A stretch of DNA of 64,000 nt from Faecalibacterium gallinarum (GCF_022180365.1 NZ_BQKV01000041.1:1-64000), one strand, 5' to 3'. Shown: positions 43,602 to 55,714, numbered from the stretch's first letter. Program-made: numbers and translations. The notes: a model not told the origin generated them from the letters alone.

Positions 43602-43610
43602 GGCGGTTAG
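43548..43610 (+). CDS. Possible 20-codon leader ORF before clpB
   Basis: MKRPVFPTYPPCSHLRVRGG then TAG. It has a strong ribosome site (AAGGAGGT) which is folded into the stem at 43524-43601. The ORF ends 87 bp before clpB. No family is recognised; translation would unfold part of the leader. Whether it is made is unknown. Confidence 0.35.
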   Translation: MKRPVFPTYPPCSHLRVRGG

Positions 43611-43697
43611 CAGCAGCGCCCCCTGTCCGCCAGCCCGGCGGTGTTGCGCCACACCGGGCCATATTAAAAATCTACGGTATGAATGGAGGCAAACTTT

Positions 43698-46310
<2,613 letters not shown>

Positions 46311-46359
46311 AAAACCACTGTTTCCCGCCTGTTTTGGGCCTGGGCGCAGCCCTCCGCGC

Positions 46360-46388
46360 TTGCGTCCGGGTCCAAAATATGATATGAT
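46360..46388 (+). promoter_or_regulatory. Possible promoter of the CorC/HlyC gene
   Basis: -35 TTGCGT (46360-46365), 17 bp, -10 TATGAT (46383-46388). The start would fall at the edge of the hairpin below, so one of the two may be spurious. Confidence 0.45.
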
Positions 46389-46398
46389 ATCTTTTGTC

Positions 46399-46446
46399 AA
46401 GTGCTTTTCATCGTTGAAGGCCTGCGATGGAAAGCACTTTCTTTTT
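46399..46446 (+). terminator. Terminator of clpB, close upstream of the CorC/HlyC gene
   Basis: AAGTGCTTT/AAAGCACTT (9 bp) encloses CATCG/CGATG (5 bp), followed by TCTTTTT. It lies 89 bp after clpB and about 30 bp before the next start codon, so it may also act as an attenuator for that gene. Confidence 0.75.
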
Positions 46447-46477
46447 GATTTTTTAAGGCCAACCAAAGAAAGTTGAG

Positions 46478-47773
46478 TTGATATTTTCCCTTATGGACGA
46501 TGGCAGTATTACGATGATCGCAGCGCTGGCCGTACTGGTGGCGCTGTCCGCCTTCTTCTCCGCTTCGGAGACCGCGTTTTCCTCCCTGAACCAGATCCGG
46601 GTCAAGAGCCGGGCCGAGGACGGTGACCCCTCCGCCAAACGGGTGCTGGCAATGTCGCAGCAGTACGATAAACTGCTCTCCACCATTTTGATTGGCAACA
46701 ACATTGTCAACATCGCCTCCGCCTCTCTGGGCACCCTGCTCTTTACCGCCCATTTCGGGCCGGAATACGGCGCCACCCTTTCCACCATTGTGATGACGGT
46801 GGTGGTGCTGATCTTCGGTGAGATCACCCCCAAGAGCCTGGCCAAAGAGGTGCCCGAGCGGCTGGCCTCGGCGGTTGCACCCGCTCTTCAGCTGCTGATG
46901 ACGGTGCTGACCCCCCTGAACTGGCTGTTCGCCCAGTGGAAAAAGCTGGTGGGCCGGGGTTTCCACGGCGGAGAGGCCGACACCATCACCGAGGGTGAGC
47001 TGATGACCATGGTCAACGAGGCCGAGAGCGACGGCGAACTGACCGACCGGGAGGGCCGCCTGATCCGCAGCGCCATTGAGTTCGACGACGTGGAAGTAGA
47101 GGAGATCCTCACCCCCCGCGTGGACGTAGTGGCTGTGGAGGACACCATCTCGGTGGAGGAGCTGACCCAGATCTTCGCAGAGTCGGGTTACTCCCGTCTG
47201 CCGGTCTACCACGACACCATCGACAATATCATCGGCGTGGTCCATGAGAAGGACTTCTACCGCGGGCGGCTGAAAAAGCTCACCTCCATCGAGGAGATGA
47301 TCTCCCCCGCCCTCTACACCACCGGCTCCACCAAGATCTCGGAGCTGATGCGCACCCTGCGCGAAGAACACCATCACCTGGCGGTGGTGGTGGACGAATA
47401 CGGCGGCACCGAAGGCATCATCACCCTGGAGGACATCCTCGAGGAACTGGTGGGCGAGATCTGGGACGAACACGACGAAGCCACCGAAGATTTCCGCCAG
47501 CAGTCGGACGGCAGCTGGCTGGTCTCGGGCACGGCCAACGTGGACGATCTGTTCGAGGTTCTGGGCCTGCCGGAGGACGATGAGATCGACTCCAATACCG
47601 TCAACGGCCTGGTCCAGGAAAAGACCGGCCATCTGCCCAAGGTGGGCGACCACTTTACCCTGAACGGTTTCGAGGGCGTTGTAACACGCACAGCCCGCCG
47701 CCGGGTAGCCGAGATCCGGCTGACCCCGGTGCCGGCAGAGCCCGCCCCCAGCCACCACTCCTCCCGGGGGTAA
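46478..47773 (+). CDS. CorC/HlyC-family membrane protein (DUF21, CBS pair)
   Basis: A 431-residue protein: an N-terminal DUF21 membrane domain, two CBS domains (EEILTPRVDVVAVEDTISVEEL, IDNIIGVVHEKDFYR) and the CorC_HlyC domain (WLVSGTANVDDLFEVLGL). Often called hemolysin; relatives act in Mg2+ or Co2+ efflux. The start is unclear: TTG at 46478 or ATG at 46493, neither with a strong site. Confidence 0.86.
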   Translation: MIFSLMDDGSITMIAALAVLVALSAFFSASETAFSSLNQIRVKSRAEDGDPSAKRVLAMSQQYDKLLSTILIGNNIVNIASASLGTLLFTAHFGPEYGATLSTIVMTVVVLIFGEITPKSLAKEVPERLASAVAPALQLLMTVLTPLNWLFAQWKKLVGRGFHGGEADTITEGELMTMVNEAESDGELTDREGRLIRSAIEFDDVEVEEILTPRVDVVAVEDTISVEELTQIFAESGYSRLPVYHDTIDNIIGVVHEKDFYRGRLKKLTSIEEMISPALYTTGSTKISELMRTLREEHHHLAVVVDEYGGTEGIITLEDILEELVGEIWDEHDEATEDFRQQSDGSWLVSGTANVDDLFEVLGLPEDDEIDSNTVNGLVQEKTGHLPKVGDHFTLNGFEGVVTRTARRRVAEIRLTPVPAEPAPSHHSSRG

Positions 47774-47822
47774 GGTCAGCCCGTAACACAACCATCCATA
47801 AAAACCTATACAGCAAATAAAT

Positions 47823-47860
47823 CCCCCGCCGGGCGTTCGGAACGGAACGCCCGGCGGGGG
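47823..47860 (+). terminator. Perfect 38-bp palindromic terminator, left of the PTS module
   Basis: A 16-bp perfect stem CCCCCGCCGGGCGTTC/GAACGCCCGGCGGGGG with a 6-bp loop, between convergent genes. It ends with ATTTTC. It is the exact reverse complement of 51654-51691; together they bracket the RpiR-PTS-esterase genes. Confidence 0.8.
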
Positions 47861-47874
47861 ATTTTCAGTATGTA

Positions 47875-48756
47875 TCAAAGGCTCTGGCTCGGCGGCGGCA
47901 TAGACTTATCGTGACGCATCATTGCCTCATGGCGGGCAATGTTATCTTTGGCCTTTGGCAGAAGGCTGACCAGCAGGAAATGATAGATCACCTCCACAAT
48001 GGCAATAGCCGAGATCCGCGAGAAAGCAAAATCCGCCGTTGTCAAAAGCTGTTCGCGGTTGGAGGAAATCAGCAGATAATCCGCCAGCTCGGCCAAAGGC
48101 GACCGGCGATCGCAGGTAATCAGGATGATCGGCACGCAGTTTTTCCGAGCCGCCTGTGCAATCTGATACAGCCGCCGGGACTTGCCCGAGTTCGAGATCA
48201 GAAGCAGCGCATCCTGCCGGGTCAGGGTGAGGGCAAAGGCAGCGTTTTTCTCCGAGATTTCTCCCGTGACGCAGCGCAGCCCCAGCTGGTTGAGCTTGAA
48301 CGCCGCATCCAGCGCCACCGGAATGGTATTGCCCACTGCGGCAATCTGAATGATCTGGGCGTTTTGCAGCACAGCCAGAACCTTTTTCAAATTTTCCGGC
48401 TCAATGGCTCCAATGGTGGCCTGCAGTTCCCCGATCTTGTTGGCAAGAATGTTCTGCAAAGACTGTTCAATGTTGTCCAGCCGCACCTCATAGGAAATTT
48501 CCGCGGTCTGGCGCTCCCCCACAATATCCCGTGCCAGCGTCAGCTGAAACATACGGTAATTTTCAAACCCCAGCTTTTTGCAAAAACGGGTCACGGTCGC
48601 CTCAGAGGTAGAGCTGGCGTGGGCCAGCTCCGCCGAAGTCATATCCACCACCCGCTTAGGGTCTTCCAGAATATAATCTGCAATCCGTTTTTCTGCGTTG
48701 AAAAAATGAATGCCTGAGCACAGCAGCGTCAACACGCTGACGGGCGGCTCTGTCAT
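47875..48756 (-). CDS. MurR/RpiR-family sugar regulator
   Basis: A 293-residue regulator. The N-terminal HTH_6 domain has SSTSEATVTRFCKKLGFENYRMFQ; the C-terminal SIS domain (VGNTIPVALDAAFKLNQLG, LLISNSGKSRRLYQIAQAARK) binds a phosphosugar. It is divergent from the PTS gene, and an AT-rich cluster of CAAATAT motifs between them may be its operators. It probably senses the PTS product. ATG after GGGAGGAAC. Confidence 0.86.
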   Translation of the reverse strand: MTEPPVSVLTLLCSGIHFFNAEKRIADYILEDPKRVVDMTSAELAHASSTSEATVTRFCKKLGFENYRMFQLTLARDIVGERQTAEISYEVRLDNIEQSLQNILANKIGELQATIGAIEPENLKKVLAVLQNAQIIQIAAVGNTIPVALDAAFKLNQLGLRCVTGEISEKNAAFALTLTRQDALLLISNSGKSRRLYQIAQAARKNCVPIILITCDRRSPLAELADYLLISSNREQLLTTADFAFSRISAIAIVEVIYHFLLVSLLPKAKDNIARHEAMMRHDKSMPPPSQSL

Positions 48757-48832
48757 ATAAGTTCCTCCCTACATTCGGCATTTTCGGCTCCGTAGATTCT
48801 ATAACTTAGTTTAACAGGTTACTAAAAAAAAA

Positions 48833-48896
48833 TCAAATATTATGCATACCACACACAAATATGTCAAAACCAACAAATATTTTGTGGATATTTTGT
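48833..48896. promoter_or_regulatory. Cluster of AT-rich repeats, candidate RpiR operators
   Basis: Four copies of a (A)CAAATAT motif: 48833-48842, 48855-48864, 48873-48885 (near-palindrome ACAAATATTTTGT) and 48888-48896 (inverted). They lie between the two divergent starts, just upstream of the PTS promoter. The base content is very unlike the genes around. Confidence 0.45.
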
Positions 48897-48928
48897 CGTT
48901 ATGAAAGGAACTTTCTTCTTGTTATTTA

Positions 48929-48957
48929 TTTACAAAAGAAAATCGTCATGCTATAAT
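48929..48957 (+). promoter_or_regulatory. Promoter of the PTS-esterase operon
   Basis: -35 TTTACA (48929-48934), 17 bp, -10 TATAAT (48952-48957) with an extended TGC. It lies next to the repeat cluster. Confidence 0.82.
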
Positions 48958-49014
48958 TTGGTCAAACAAAGCGTCCCAACGCTATCATTCAAGAGAACAA
49001 GGAGGAAGTGTATC

Positions 49015-50451
49015 ATGGCAAAAGTTTCAAAAGCGGAACTGCCTTTGATGGCTGAACAGATCGTCCAGTGCCTCGGCGGCAAAGACAACATCGCCCGCAT
49101 CAACCATTGCGCCACTCGTCTGCGGGTTAATCCCGTAGACTCAAGCAAGGTGGACAAAGACGGCCTGAAAAAGATCAAGGGCGTGATCGGCATCGACGCC
49201 AGTACGGGGGAAATTCAGGTCATTGTCGGCGCCATCATCGAGGATCTCTACCTTGCCGTGGAGAAAATCACCGGCAACGGGGGCGGCAAAGTAGCCGATG
49301 TACCTTTCTACAAGAAAAAGCCCCAGGAGATGTTCAGCAGTTTCCTGCTGCTGATGGCGGGGTGCCTGAGCCCGGTTATCCCTGCGCTGATCGCCTCGGG
49401 CCTGCTGAGCACCGTTCTGACCATCATGACACTGGTGCTTAAGGTAGATGCCGCCACCAGCCCCACCTATGCCATCCTCTACAATCTGTCTCAGACCGTC
49501 TTTTACTTCCTTCCTGTGCTGGTCGCTTACACCTCCGCCAAAAAGTTCGGCACCGAGCCGGTGCTGGCGATGGTTCTGGCCTGTTTCCTGCTGTACCCGG
49601 ATTGGGTTTCGGCTGCGGCAGAGGGCGGTTACACCAGCTACTTTGGTCTGCCCGTTCTGCGCACTACTTATAACGGCGCAGTGATCCAGATCATTCTCTC
49701 CATCTTTGTAATGGCCCAGCTCGACAAACTGCTCAAAAAAATCATTCCGGAAGCTGCCCGCCACTTCGTCAAACCTTTTGCGCTGCTGCTCATCATGTCG
49801 GTTGTTACCCTGACCGTCACGGGTCCTCTGGGCGGGTTGCTGACCAACTATATCTACGCTGGTGTCAGCGCCATCCGTGAAGTGGCACCCTGGGCCGGCG
49901 TCCCCGCCATTGTCCTGCTGAGCACCACCATCGGTCTGGTGGCCCCCGGCTTCCATCTGGCACTGATCCCCATTGCCACCGCCAGCCTGGCCTCGGTGGG
50001 GTATGACGACCTGATCAACATCTGGTTCTTCTGCTGCACCATCACCCCGGGCTTCATCGCTCTGGCAGTCGGCCTGCGCACCCGGAAAGGCACCCTCCGT
50101 CAAACCGCTTTTGCAGCCTGTCTGTCGGCTCTGCTGGGCGGTATCTCTGAGCCCACCACCTACGGCATCACCTATAAACTGGTGAAACCCTACTATGCCT
50201 ACCTGATTACCGCCCTGTCCACCGCCGTTCTGGCCGGCCTGCTTCACCTGAAGTGCTACGCCTTTGGCGGGTATTCGCTGACCAACATTCTGCTTTACCT
50301 CGGCCCCGATCTGGATTACACCAACTTCCGCAATGCCCTGCTGTTGGTGGGTTATATGGCCGTCATGTCCTTTGTTACCGTCAACCTGATCGGCTTTGAC
50401 GACTCCAGCTTTGACAACGAAGAAAAAGACCCGGCCTTCGCGCTGAACTGA
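49015..50451 (+). CDS. PTS transporter EIIBC (glucose/sucrose superfamily)
   Basis: A 478-residue sugar phosphotransferase permease. The EIIB domain (1-90) has the phosphorylated cysteine in INHCATRLRVNP; EIIC follows with about ten helices and the GGISEPTTYGI motif. There is no EIIA, so a general one must be borrowed. The sugar is unknown. Start at 49015 after AAGGAGGAAG. It is 18 bp from an esterase gene and divergent from the RpiR regulator. Confidence 0.88.
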   Translation: MAKVSKAELPLMAEQIVQCLGGKDNIARINHCATRLRVNPVDSSKVDKDGLKKIKGVIGIDASTGEIQVIVGAIIEDLYLAVEKITGNGGGKVADVPFYKKKPQEMFSSFLLLMAGCLSPVIPALIASGLLSTVLTIMTLVLKVDAATSPTYAILYNLSQTVFYFLPVLVAYTSAKKFGTEPVLAMVLACFLLYPDWVSAAAEGGYTSYFGLPVLRTTYNGAVIQIILSIFVMAQLDKLLKKIIPEAARHFVKPFALLLIMSVVTLTVTGPLGGLLTNYIYAGVSAIREVAPWAGVPAIVLLSTTIGLVAPGFHLALIPIATASLASVGYDDLINIWFFCCTITPGFIALAVGLRTRKGTLRQTAFAACLSALLGGISEPTTYGITYKLVKPYYAYLITALSTAVLAGLLHLKCYAFGGYSLTNILLYLGPDLDYTNFRNALLLVGYMAVMSFVTVNLIGFDDSSFDNEEKDPAFALN

Positions 50452-50469
50452 TGGAAGAAGGGACCCGAC

Positions 50470-51561
50470 ATGCGTTTTTACGACAAAGCCCTGGTGGATG
50501 CCATCCGGGCAAAACAATACACCAAAACCATTGATGGGGTGGAGATTCTGTTTAAACCGGTGCCGGACGCTCCTCCTGCACACTTGGACCCTCGCCTGCG
50601 GAACATCATCGAAAAAAAGAAGAGCATGTTCGCCGGCCGTGCCAAAAGCGGCTGGCGGCTCTCCAACGAGCGCTATCGCCCGGACAAAGTCACCTATGAT
50701 TTAACCGAAACCGAGGTTGAATGTACCGAACAGCTGATTTCCATCCGTGGCGATCACATGATTGATCTCTATATCTACCGCACCCCCAATGCAAAACCCG
50801 GCCGGCCGATTCTGGTCTACCTCCACGGCGGCGGCTTTACCGCCGGCGACATCCACCTGTTTGGCTGCCAGATGAAGTACATTGCCGAGCAGTCCGGGGC
50901 TGTCGTTCTCTTTCCCGAATACCGCCTGGCCCCGGAATGTCCCTTTCCCGGGCCGATCGAGGATGCCTGGGGCACCGTCCAATGGGCATACGCCCACGCC
51001 GCAGAGCTGGGCGCCGATCCCTCCCGGCTGATGGTTGCCGGTGACAGCGCCGGCGGTTCGCTGACCAACGCCTGTGTTCTGCTGGACCAGAACGGGATCA
51101 TCCGCAAGATCATGGACATCTACCCTTCCTGGGACAGCAGCGACTACCGTATCCAGACCGCCTACACCTGGTCTTATGATGCCTATGAGGTGGTGGAGGA
51201 AGACCGCGAACTGGCATACAGCCGGATCGACCGGATCAAAGGCAGCATCGACCATCCGGCCCATTCTCTGGGCAACCTCTATCTCCAGGGCAAAACCACC
51301 CCCGAAGATCCGCTGGTTTCCGCCATTTTCGCCAGTGACGAACAGCTTCGCCGGTTCCCCGAGACAGTCATCGTATCCGCTGAATACGACTACCTGCGAT
51401 TGGGCAGCGATTACGCGGTCCGGCGCCTGACCCAGCTGGGCGTTCCCTGCCGCTCGATCCGCTACTGCGGCACCGACCATGGTTTCCTGGATATGATCGG
51501 CACCATCGTTCAATCGGAAGAGCTCTGTCTGACCATCGCCGACGAACTCAACGCCCTTTAA
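50470..51561 (+). CDS. HSL-family alpha/beta hydrolase (esterase)
   Basis: A 363-residue hydrolase of the hormone-sensitive lipase type. The oxyanion motif HGGGFTAGD, nucleophile GDSAGGS, a probable Asp/Glu in AEYDYLR and His in DHGFLDM form the catalytic set. An N-terminal cap is present and there is no signal peptide, so it works in the cytoplasm. Co-transcription with the PTS suggests it de-esterifies the imported sugar phosphate; this is inference. Confidence 0.8.
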   Translation: MRFYDKALVDAIRAKQYTKTIDGVEILFKPVPDAPPAHLDPRLRNIIEKKKSMFAGRAKSGWRLSNERYRPDKVTYDLTETEVECTEQLISIRGDHMIDLYIYRTPNAKPGRPILVYLHGGGFTAGDIHLFGCQMKYIAEQSGAVVLFPEYRLAPECPFPGPIEDAWGTVQWAYAHAAELGADPSRLMVAGDSAGGSLTNACVLLDQNGIIRKIMDIYPSWDSSDYRIQTAYTWSYDAYEVVEEDRELAYSRIDRIKGSIDHPAHSLGNLYLQGKTTPEDPLVSAIFASDEQLRRFPETVIVSAEYDYLRLGSDYAVRRLTQLGVPCRSIRYCGTDHGFLDMIGTIVQSEELCLTIADELNAL

Positions 51562-51597
51562 CCTTTGCTTTGCGCCAGCCCTTGATTTTCCCTTTTG

Positions 51598-51634
51598 GGA
51601 CAAGACCCCATGCAAATTGCATGGGGTCTTGTCC
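51598..51634 (+). repeat. Perfect 37-nt inverted repeat after the esterase gene
   Basis: Arms of 16 bp (GGACAAGACCCCATGC and its complement) with a 5-nt loop. It lacks a T run on either strand, so it is not a classical terminator. The closeness of a real terminator (51654) makes its role unclear. Confidence 0.55.
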
Positions 51635-51653
51635 ATGTAAAAGTCAAACAAAG

Positions 51654-51691
51654 CCCCCGCCGGGCGTTCCGTTCCGAACGCCCGGCGGGGG
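51654..51691 (-). terminator. 38-bp palindromic terminator, right of the PTS module
   Basis: The same 16-bp arms as 47823-47860 and an inverted loop, i.e. an exact reverse complement. It lies between convergent esterase and aguB. CTTTTC follows on plus and CTTTGTTT on minus, so it can stop both. Confidence 0.8.
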
Positions 51692-51712
51692 CTTTTCTCT
51701 TGGGATTTTGGC

Positions 51713-52603
<891 letters not shown>

Positions 52604-52627
52604 GGTTCCTCCTTGGTCTTTGGGGGT

Positions 52628-53734
52628 TCAGCGCCCCGCCGGAATCTGCTGGGTGATGCAGTGGATGTTGCCCCCGCCCACGATGATGGGCCGGGCCGGG
52701 ATGGGCCAGACCTTCCGCCCGGGGAAGAGCCGCCCCAAAAGCTCCACGGCCACGGCGTCGTTTTCGTCCCCGAACTGGGGCAGGATCACTCCGCCGTTGG
52801 AAATGTAGAAGTTCACATAGCTGGCCGCCAGACGCTCCCCAGCGGCCCGCTGATCCTCCCCTTCCTCAAAGACAAAGCCGTCCAGCTCCTGCTGGGTGAT
52901 GCAGACCGGCTTTTTGGGGATGGGCAGTTTGTGGACGGTAAAAGGCCGGCCCTTGGCGTCGGTCTCCGTTTCCAGCACCCGGAAGCTGGCGTTGCTCAGC
53001 TCCCACTGGGGGTCGGTCTCGTCATCGGTCCAGGCCAGCACCACCTCGGCGGGGCCCACAAAGGCGCAGATATTGTCCACGTGCTCGTTGGTCTCGTCCC
53101 CCCAGATGCCCCTGGGCAGCCAGATGACCTTTTCGACACCAAGATACTGTTTCAGCTGGGCCTCGATTTCCTCTTTGGTCAGCTGGGGGTTCCGCCCGCC
53201 GCTCAACAGGCAGGCCTCGGTCACCAGCAGGGTGCCCTCGCCGTCCGAGTGGATGGAACCTCCCTCCAGCACAAAGTGCTGTGCGTCGTAGCAGTCCAGC
53301 CCCAGGGCCTCGCAGATGGCCCGGGCGGCGGCGTTGTCCTGCTCCCAGTGGGCGTACAGACCATCGAAGCTGCCGCCCCAGGCGTTGAACTGCCAGTCGA
53401 TTCCCCGCACCTGGCCCGCCTCGTTCACCACGCAGGTGGGGCCCACATCCCGGGCCCAGGCGTCGTCGGTGGGGATGGACAGCACATGAATCTTTTCATC
53501 TTGGGCGAAAGCCGCCTGGGCCTGGGCCAGGTGCTCCGGCCCCGCCAGCATCCAGACTTCCTCGCTGTCGGCGATGGCCTGGGCCACCTGGATAAAGGCC
53601 CCCTGGGCCTCGGCCCCGCCATAAGGCCAGGAGCCCGGCCGCACCGGCCAGATCATCATACAGCCCCGGTGGGGCTCATACTCCGCCGGCATCCGGAACC
53701 CCTCTGCCGCCGGAATGGTGGAACGAATTTGCAT
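52628..53734 (-). CDS. aguA: Agmatine deiminase
   Basis: Converts agmatine to N-carbamoylputrescine and ammonia. The 368 residues keep the guanidino-modifying motifs: [51 protein letters not shown], and the nucleophile cysteine in [11 protein letters not shown]. The agmatine source (arginine decarboxylase) is outside the window or external. LysR gene, then aguA, then aguB on one strand. Confidence 0.94.
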   Translation of the reverse strand: MQIRSTIPAAEGFRMPAEYEPHRGCMMIWPVRPGSWPYGGAEAQGAFIQVAQAIADSEEVWMLAGPEHLAQAQAAFAQDEKIHVLSIPTDDAWARDVGPTCVVNEAGQVRGIDWQFNAWGGSFDGLYAHWEQDNAAARAICEALGLDCYDAQHFVLEGGSIHSDGEGTLLVTEACLLSGGRNPQLTKEEIEAQLKQYLGVEKVIWLPRGIWGDETNEHVDNICAFVGPAEVVLAWTDDETDPQWELSNASFRVLETETDAKGRPFTVHKLPIPKKPVCITQQELDGFVFEEGEDQRAAGERLAASYVNFYISNGGVILPQFGDENDAVAVELLGRLFPGRKVWPIPARPIIVGGGNIHCITQQIPAGR

Positions 53735-53798
53735 GGTTTCCTCCTGCTGCGGCGCCCATCAGGGCTTGCAGCCGCAGTCGATCTCTGTTATAGTGTGG

Positions 53799-54677
53799 TT
53801 ACGCCGTGTGTCCGGTGCAGACCTGGACGATGTGACGGAACATCTGCTCCACTGCCGGGGCCATGGCCGCCGGGCGGGGCACCGTGATCCCCACCACCCG
53901 GTATTCCGCCGGTTCGATGGGGTAGACCCGAATGTCCGCCGTGCACCGCTTGAGGGTCAGCTCGGGCAGGATCGAGATGCCGATCCCGGCCTCCACCATG
54001 GCGATGTTGGAGGTATCGTCGATGACATGGCAGCACCGCTGGGTGGCGATCTTATACTTCTTTAAGAACAGCCGCATATCCGCGTCGGTGGCGTCCCCCT
54101 GGACCACGAAATTCTGGTTCTGCATCATGGCGGGGGTCATGACGCCCCCCTCGGGGGCGGGCCAGTCCGCCGGAGTGAGGCAGAGCAGGGGCTCCCGCAA
54201 AAGCTCGGTAAGGACGAATTCCTCCTGGCAGCTGGAGGCCAGAAAGCCGATGTCCACCTGGCCGCTGCGCAGCCACTCTTTGACGTCATCGTAGGTGCCC
54301 TGATAGACCTCCACCTCGATCTGGGGGTACTGGGCCTTGAAGCTCTTGAGGATGTCAGGCAGCAGATAGGCGCAGACCGAGTTGAAGGTGCCCAGCTTGA
54401 CCTTGCCTTTTTCTAGGCCATTGAGGCGGGCGATGCTCTGCTTGAGAGCCTCGTCGCTGTTCAGCACCGCCCGGATGGCCGGGTAGAGGGAAGCACCGTA
54501 GCTGGTCATGGTGACACCGCTTTTGCCCCGGTTAAAGAGGGCAAAGCCCAGCTCCTCCTCCATAACGGCAATAGCATGACTGATGGCGGAGGGGGTCAGA
54601 TGGAGCTGCTGGGCCGCCTTGTTAAAGCTGCCCTGCCGCGCCACCGCATCAAAAATCTCATAGGAAAACAGCGTCAT
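53799..54677 (-). CDS. LysR-family regulator
   Basis: A 292-residue LysR-type protein. The N-terminal HTH has FDAVARQGSFNKAAQQLHLTPSAISHAIAVMEEELGFALFNR; the rest is a two-lobe effector domain. I chose the ATG at 54677, 10 nt after GGAGG; an ATG at 54686 is too close to it. It precedes aguAB on the same strand, 65 bp away, so it likely regulates agmatine use and itself. Confidence 0.86.
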   Translation of the reverse strand: MTLFSYEIFDAVARQGSFNKAAQQLHLTPSAISHAIAVMEEELGFALFNRGKSGVTMTSYGASLYPAIRAVLNSDEALKQSIARLNGLEKGKVKLGTFNSVCAYLLPDILKSFKAQYPQIEVEVYQGTYDDVKEWLRSGQVDIGFLASSCQEEFVLTELLREPLLCLTPADWPAPEGGVMTPAMMQNQNFVVQGDATDADMRLFLKKYKIATQRCCHVIDDTSNIAMVEAGIGISILPELTLKRCTADIRVYPIEPAEYRVVGITVPRPAAMAPAVEQMFRHIVQVCTGHTA

Positions 54678-54776
54678 CTCGAACATTCCTCCCCTGGCCG
54701 GCCCCATACGGAGCCCCGGCGCGCGCTGTGAATATTTTTCATCTAATGTGTGAAAACCGTGAATCTTCTTGATTGA

Positions 54777-54805
54777 AGTGTACTATTCCATCCGCCCTTT
54801 GTCAA
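54777..54805 (-). promoter_or_regulatory. Promoter of lysR-aguA-aguB
   Basis: Minus-strand -35 TTGACA (54800-54805), 17 bp, -10 TACACT (54777-54782). TTCAC/GTGAA repeats follow in the leader and may be LysR sites. Confidence 0.75.
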
Positions 54806-54865
54806 GCGCCAATCCGCCCAAAAAACAGATTGGCGGGGATGTTTTGACTATGAAAGGAGAATCCC

Positions 54866-55621
54866 ATGACCCAGACCTCCCAAACCCGCCCCAAATTCCG
54901 ACCCCTGACCGGCACTGCCCTCAAATGGCTGGCCTGCCTCTCCATGCTGGTGGACCACTTCGGCGCCTCCTGCCTGGAGGCGGGGCTGCTGCTGAATCCC
55001 ACCCGCCTGGCCGCCTCGGGGCTTAACCCGGACCAGGTCTACGCCCTGGACCTTGCCCTCCGGATGTTCGGGCGGCTGGCGTTCCCCATCTACTGCTTTT
55101 TATTGGTGGAGGGCTTTCTCCACACCCACAGCGTCTACAATTACGGCAAGCGGCTGTTCTTCTTTGCCCTGATCAGCGAGATTCCCTTTGACTGGGCCTT
55201 TTACCGGACACCTTTCTACTGGGCCCACCAGAACGTCTACTGGACTCTCTTCCTCGGGGTGGCAGGGATGGAGTTCCTCCGCCGGTACGGGCCGGAGGGG
55301 CCCGCCCCCAGCCACTGGAAAGGTCTGGCCGGGGCGGCCTTCTGCCTGCTGGCGGCTGGTTTATTCCAGACCGACTACTCCATGACCGGCGTCACACTGA
55401 TTCTCGTGCTCTACGCCATGCGCCAGTCCCGGCTGGCCCAGTGCGTTACCGGCGCCGCCATGATGGCTTATGAGCTCACCGGGCCCCTGGCCTTTGTGCC
55501 GGTCTGGTTCTACAACGGCCAGCGGGGACGCTGCCCAGCCTGGCTGAGCCGGGTGTTCTACCTCTTCTACCCCGTCCACATCCTAATTTTGGGCTGTGTA
55601 ACCAATCTGCTGCTGGGCTGA
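54866..55621 (+). CDS. TraX-like membrane protein
   Basis: A 251-residue membrane protein with about seven helices. TraX family marks are LKWLACLSMLVDHFG near the start and RLAFPIYCFLLVEGFLHT. In plasmids TraX acetylates pilin; chromosomal homologues in Firmicutes are of unknown function. It is not near conjugation genes here. ATG after AAGGAG. Confidence 0.8.
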   Translation: MTQTSQTRPKFRPLTGTALKWLACLSMLVDHFGASCLEAGLLLNPTRLAASGLNPDQVYALDLALRMFGRLAFPIYCFLLVEGFLHTHSVYNYGKRLFFFALISEIPFDWAFYRTPFYWAHQNVYWTLFLGVAGMEFLRRYGPEGPAPSHWKGLAGAAFCLLAAGLFQTDYSMTGVTLILVLYAMRQSRLAQCVTGAAMMAYELTGPLAFVPVWFYNGQRGRCPAWLSRVFYLFYPVHILILGCVTNLLLG

Positions 55622-55635
55622 GCCCCAGCCACCTT

Positions 55636-55680
55636 CCCTGCGGAATGTCCTGACGGACACGCCGCAGGGATTTTTGTTTT
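55636..55680 (+). terminator. Terminator of the TraX-like gene
   Basis: Outer CCCTGCGG/CCGCAGGG and inner GTCC/GGAC stems, followed by ATTTTTGTTTT. Confidence 0.88.
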
Positions 55681-55685
55681 CCCCC

Positions 55686-55714
55686 TTGACACATCTGTTA
55701 CAACTGTATATACT
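55686..55714 (+). promoter_or_regulatory. Promoter of the GntR-ABC operon
   Basis: -35 TTGACA (55686-55691), 17 bp, -10 TATACT (55709-55714). The -10 lies inside the operator. Confidence 0.88.

Noticed and set aside
46399-46446. Similarity of this hairpin to that at 16411-16455 (both use AAAGCACT arms)
   Set aside because: Loops and inner stems differ; shared arms are short enough to be chance.
54866-55621. Conjugation module suggested by the TraX-like protein
   Set aside because: No relaxase, coupling protein or type IV secretion gene nearby; chromosomal TraX homologues are common.
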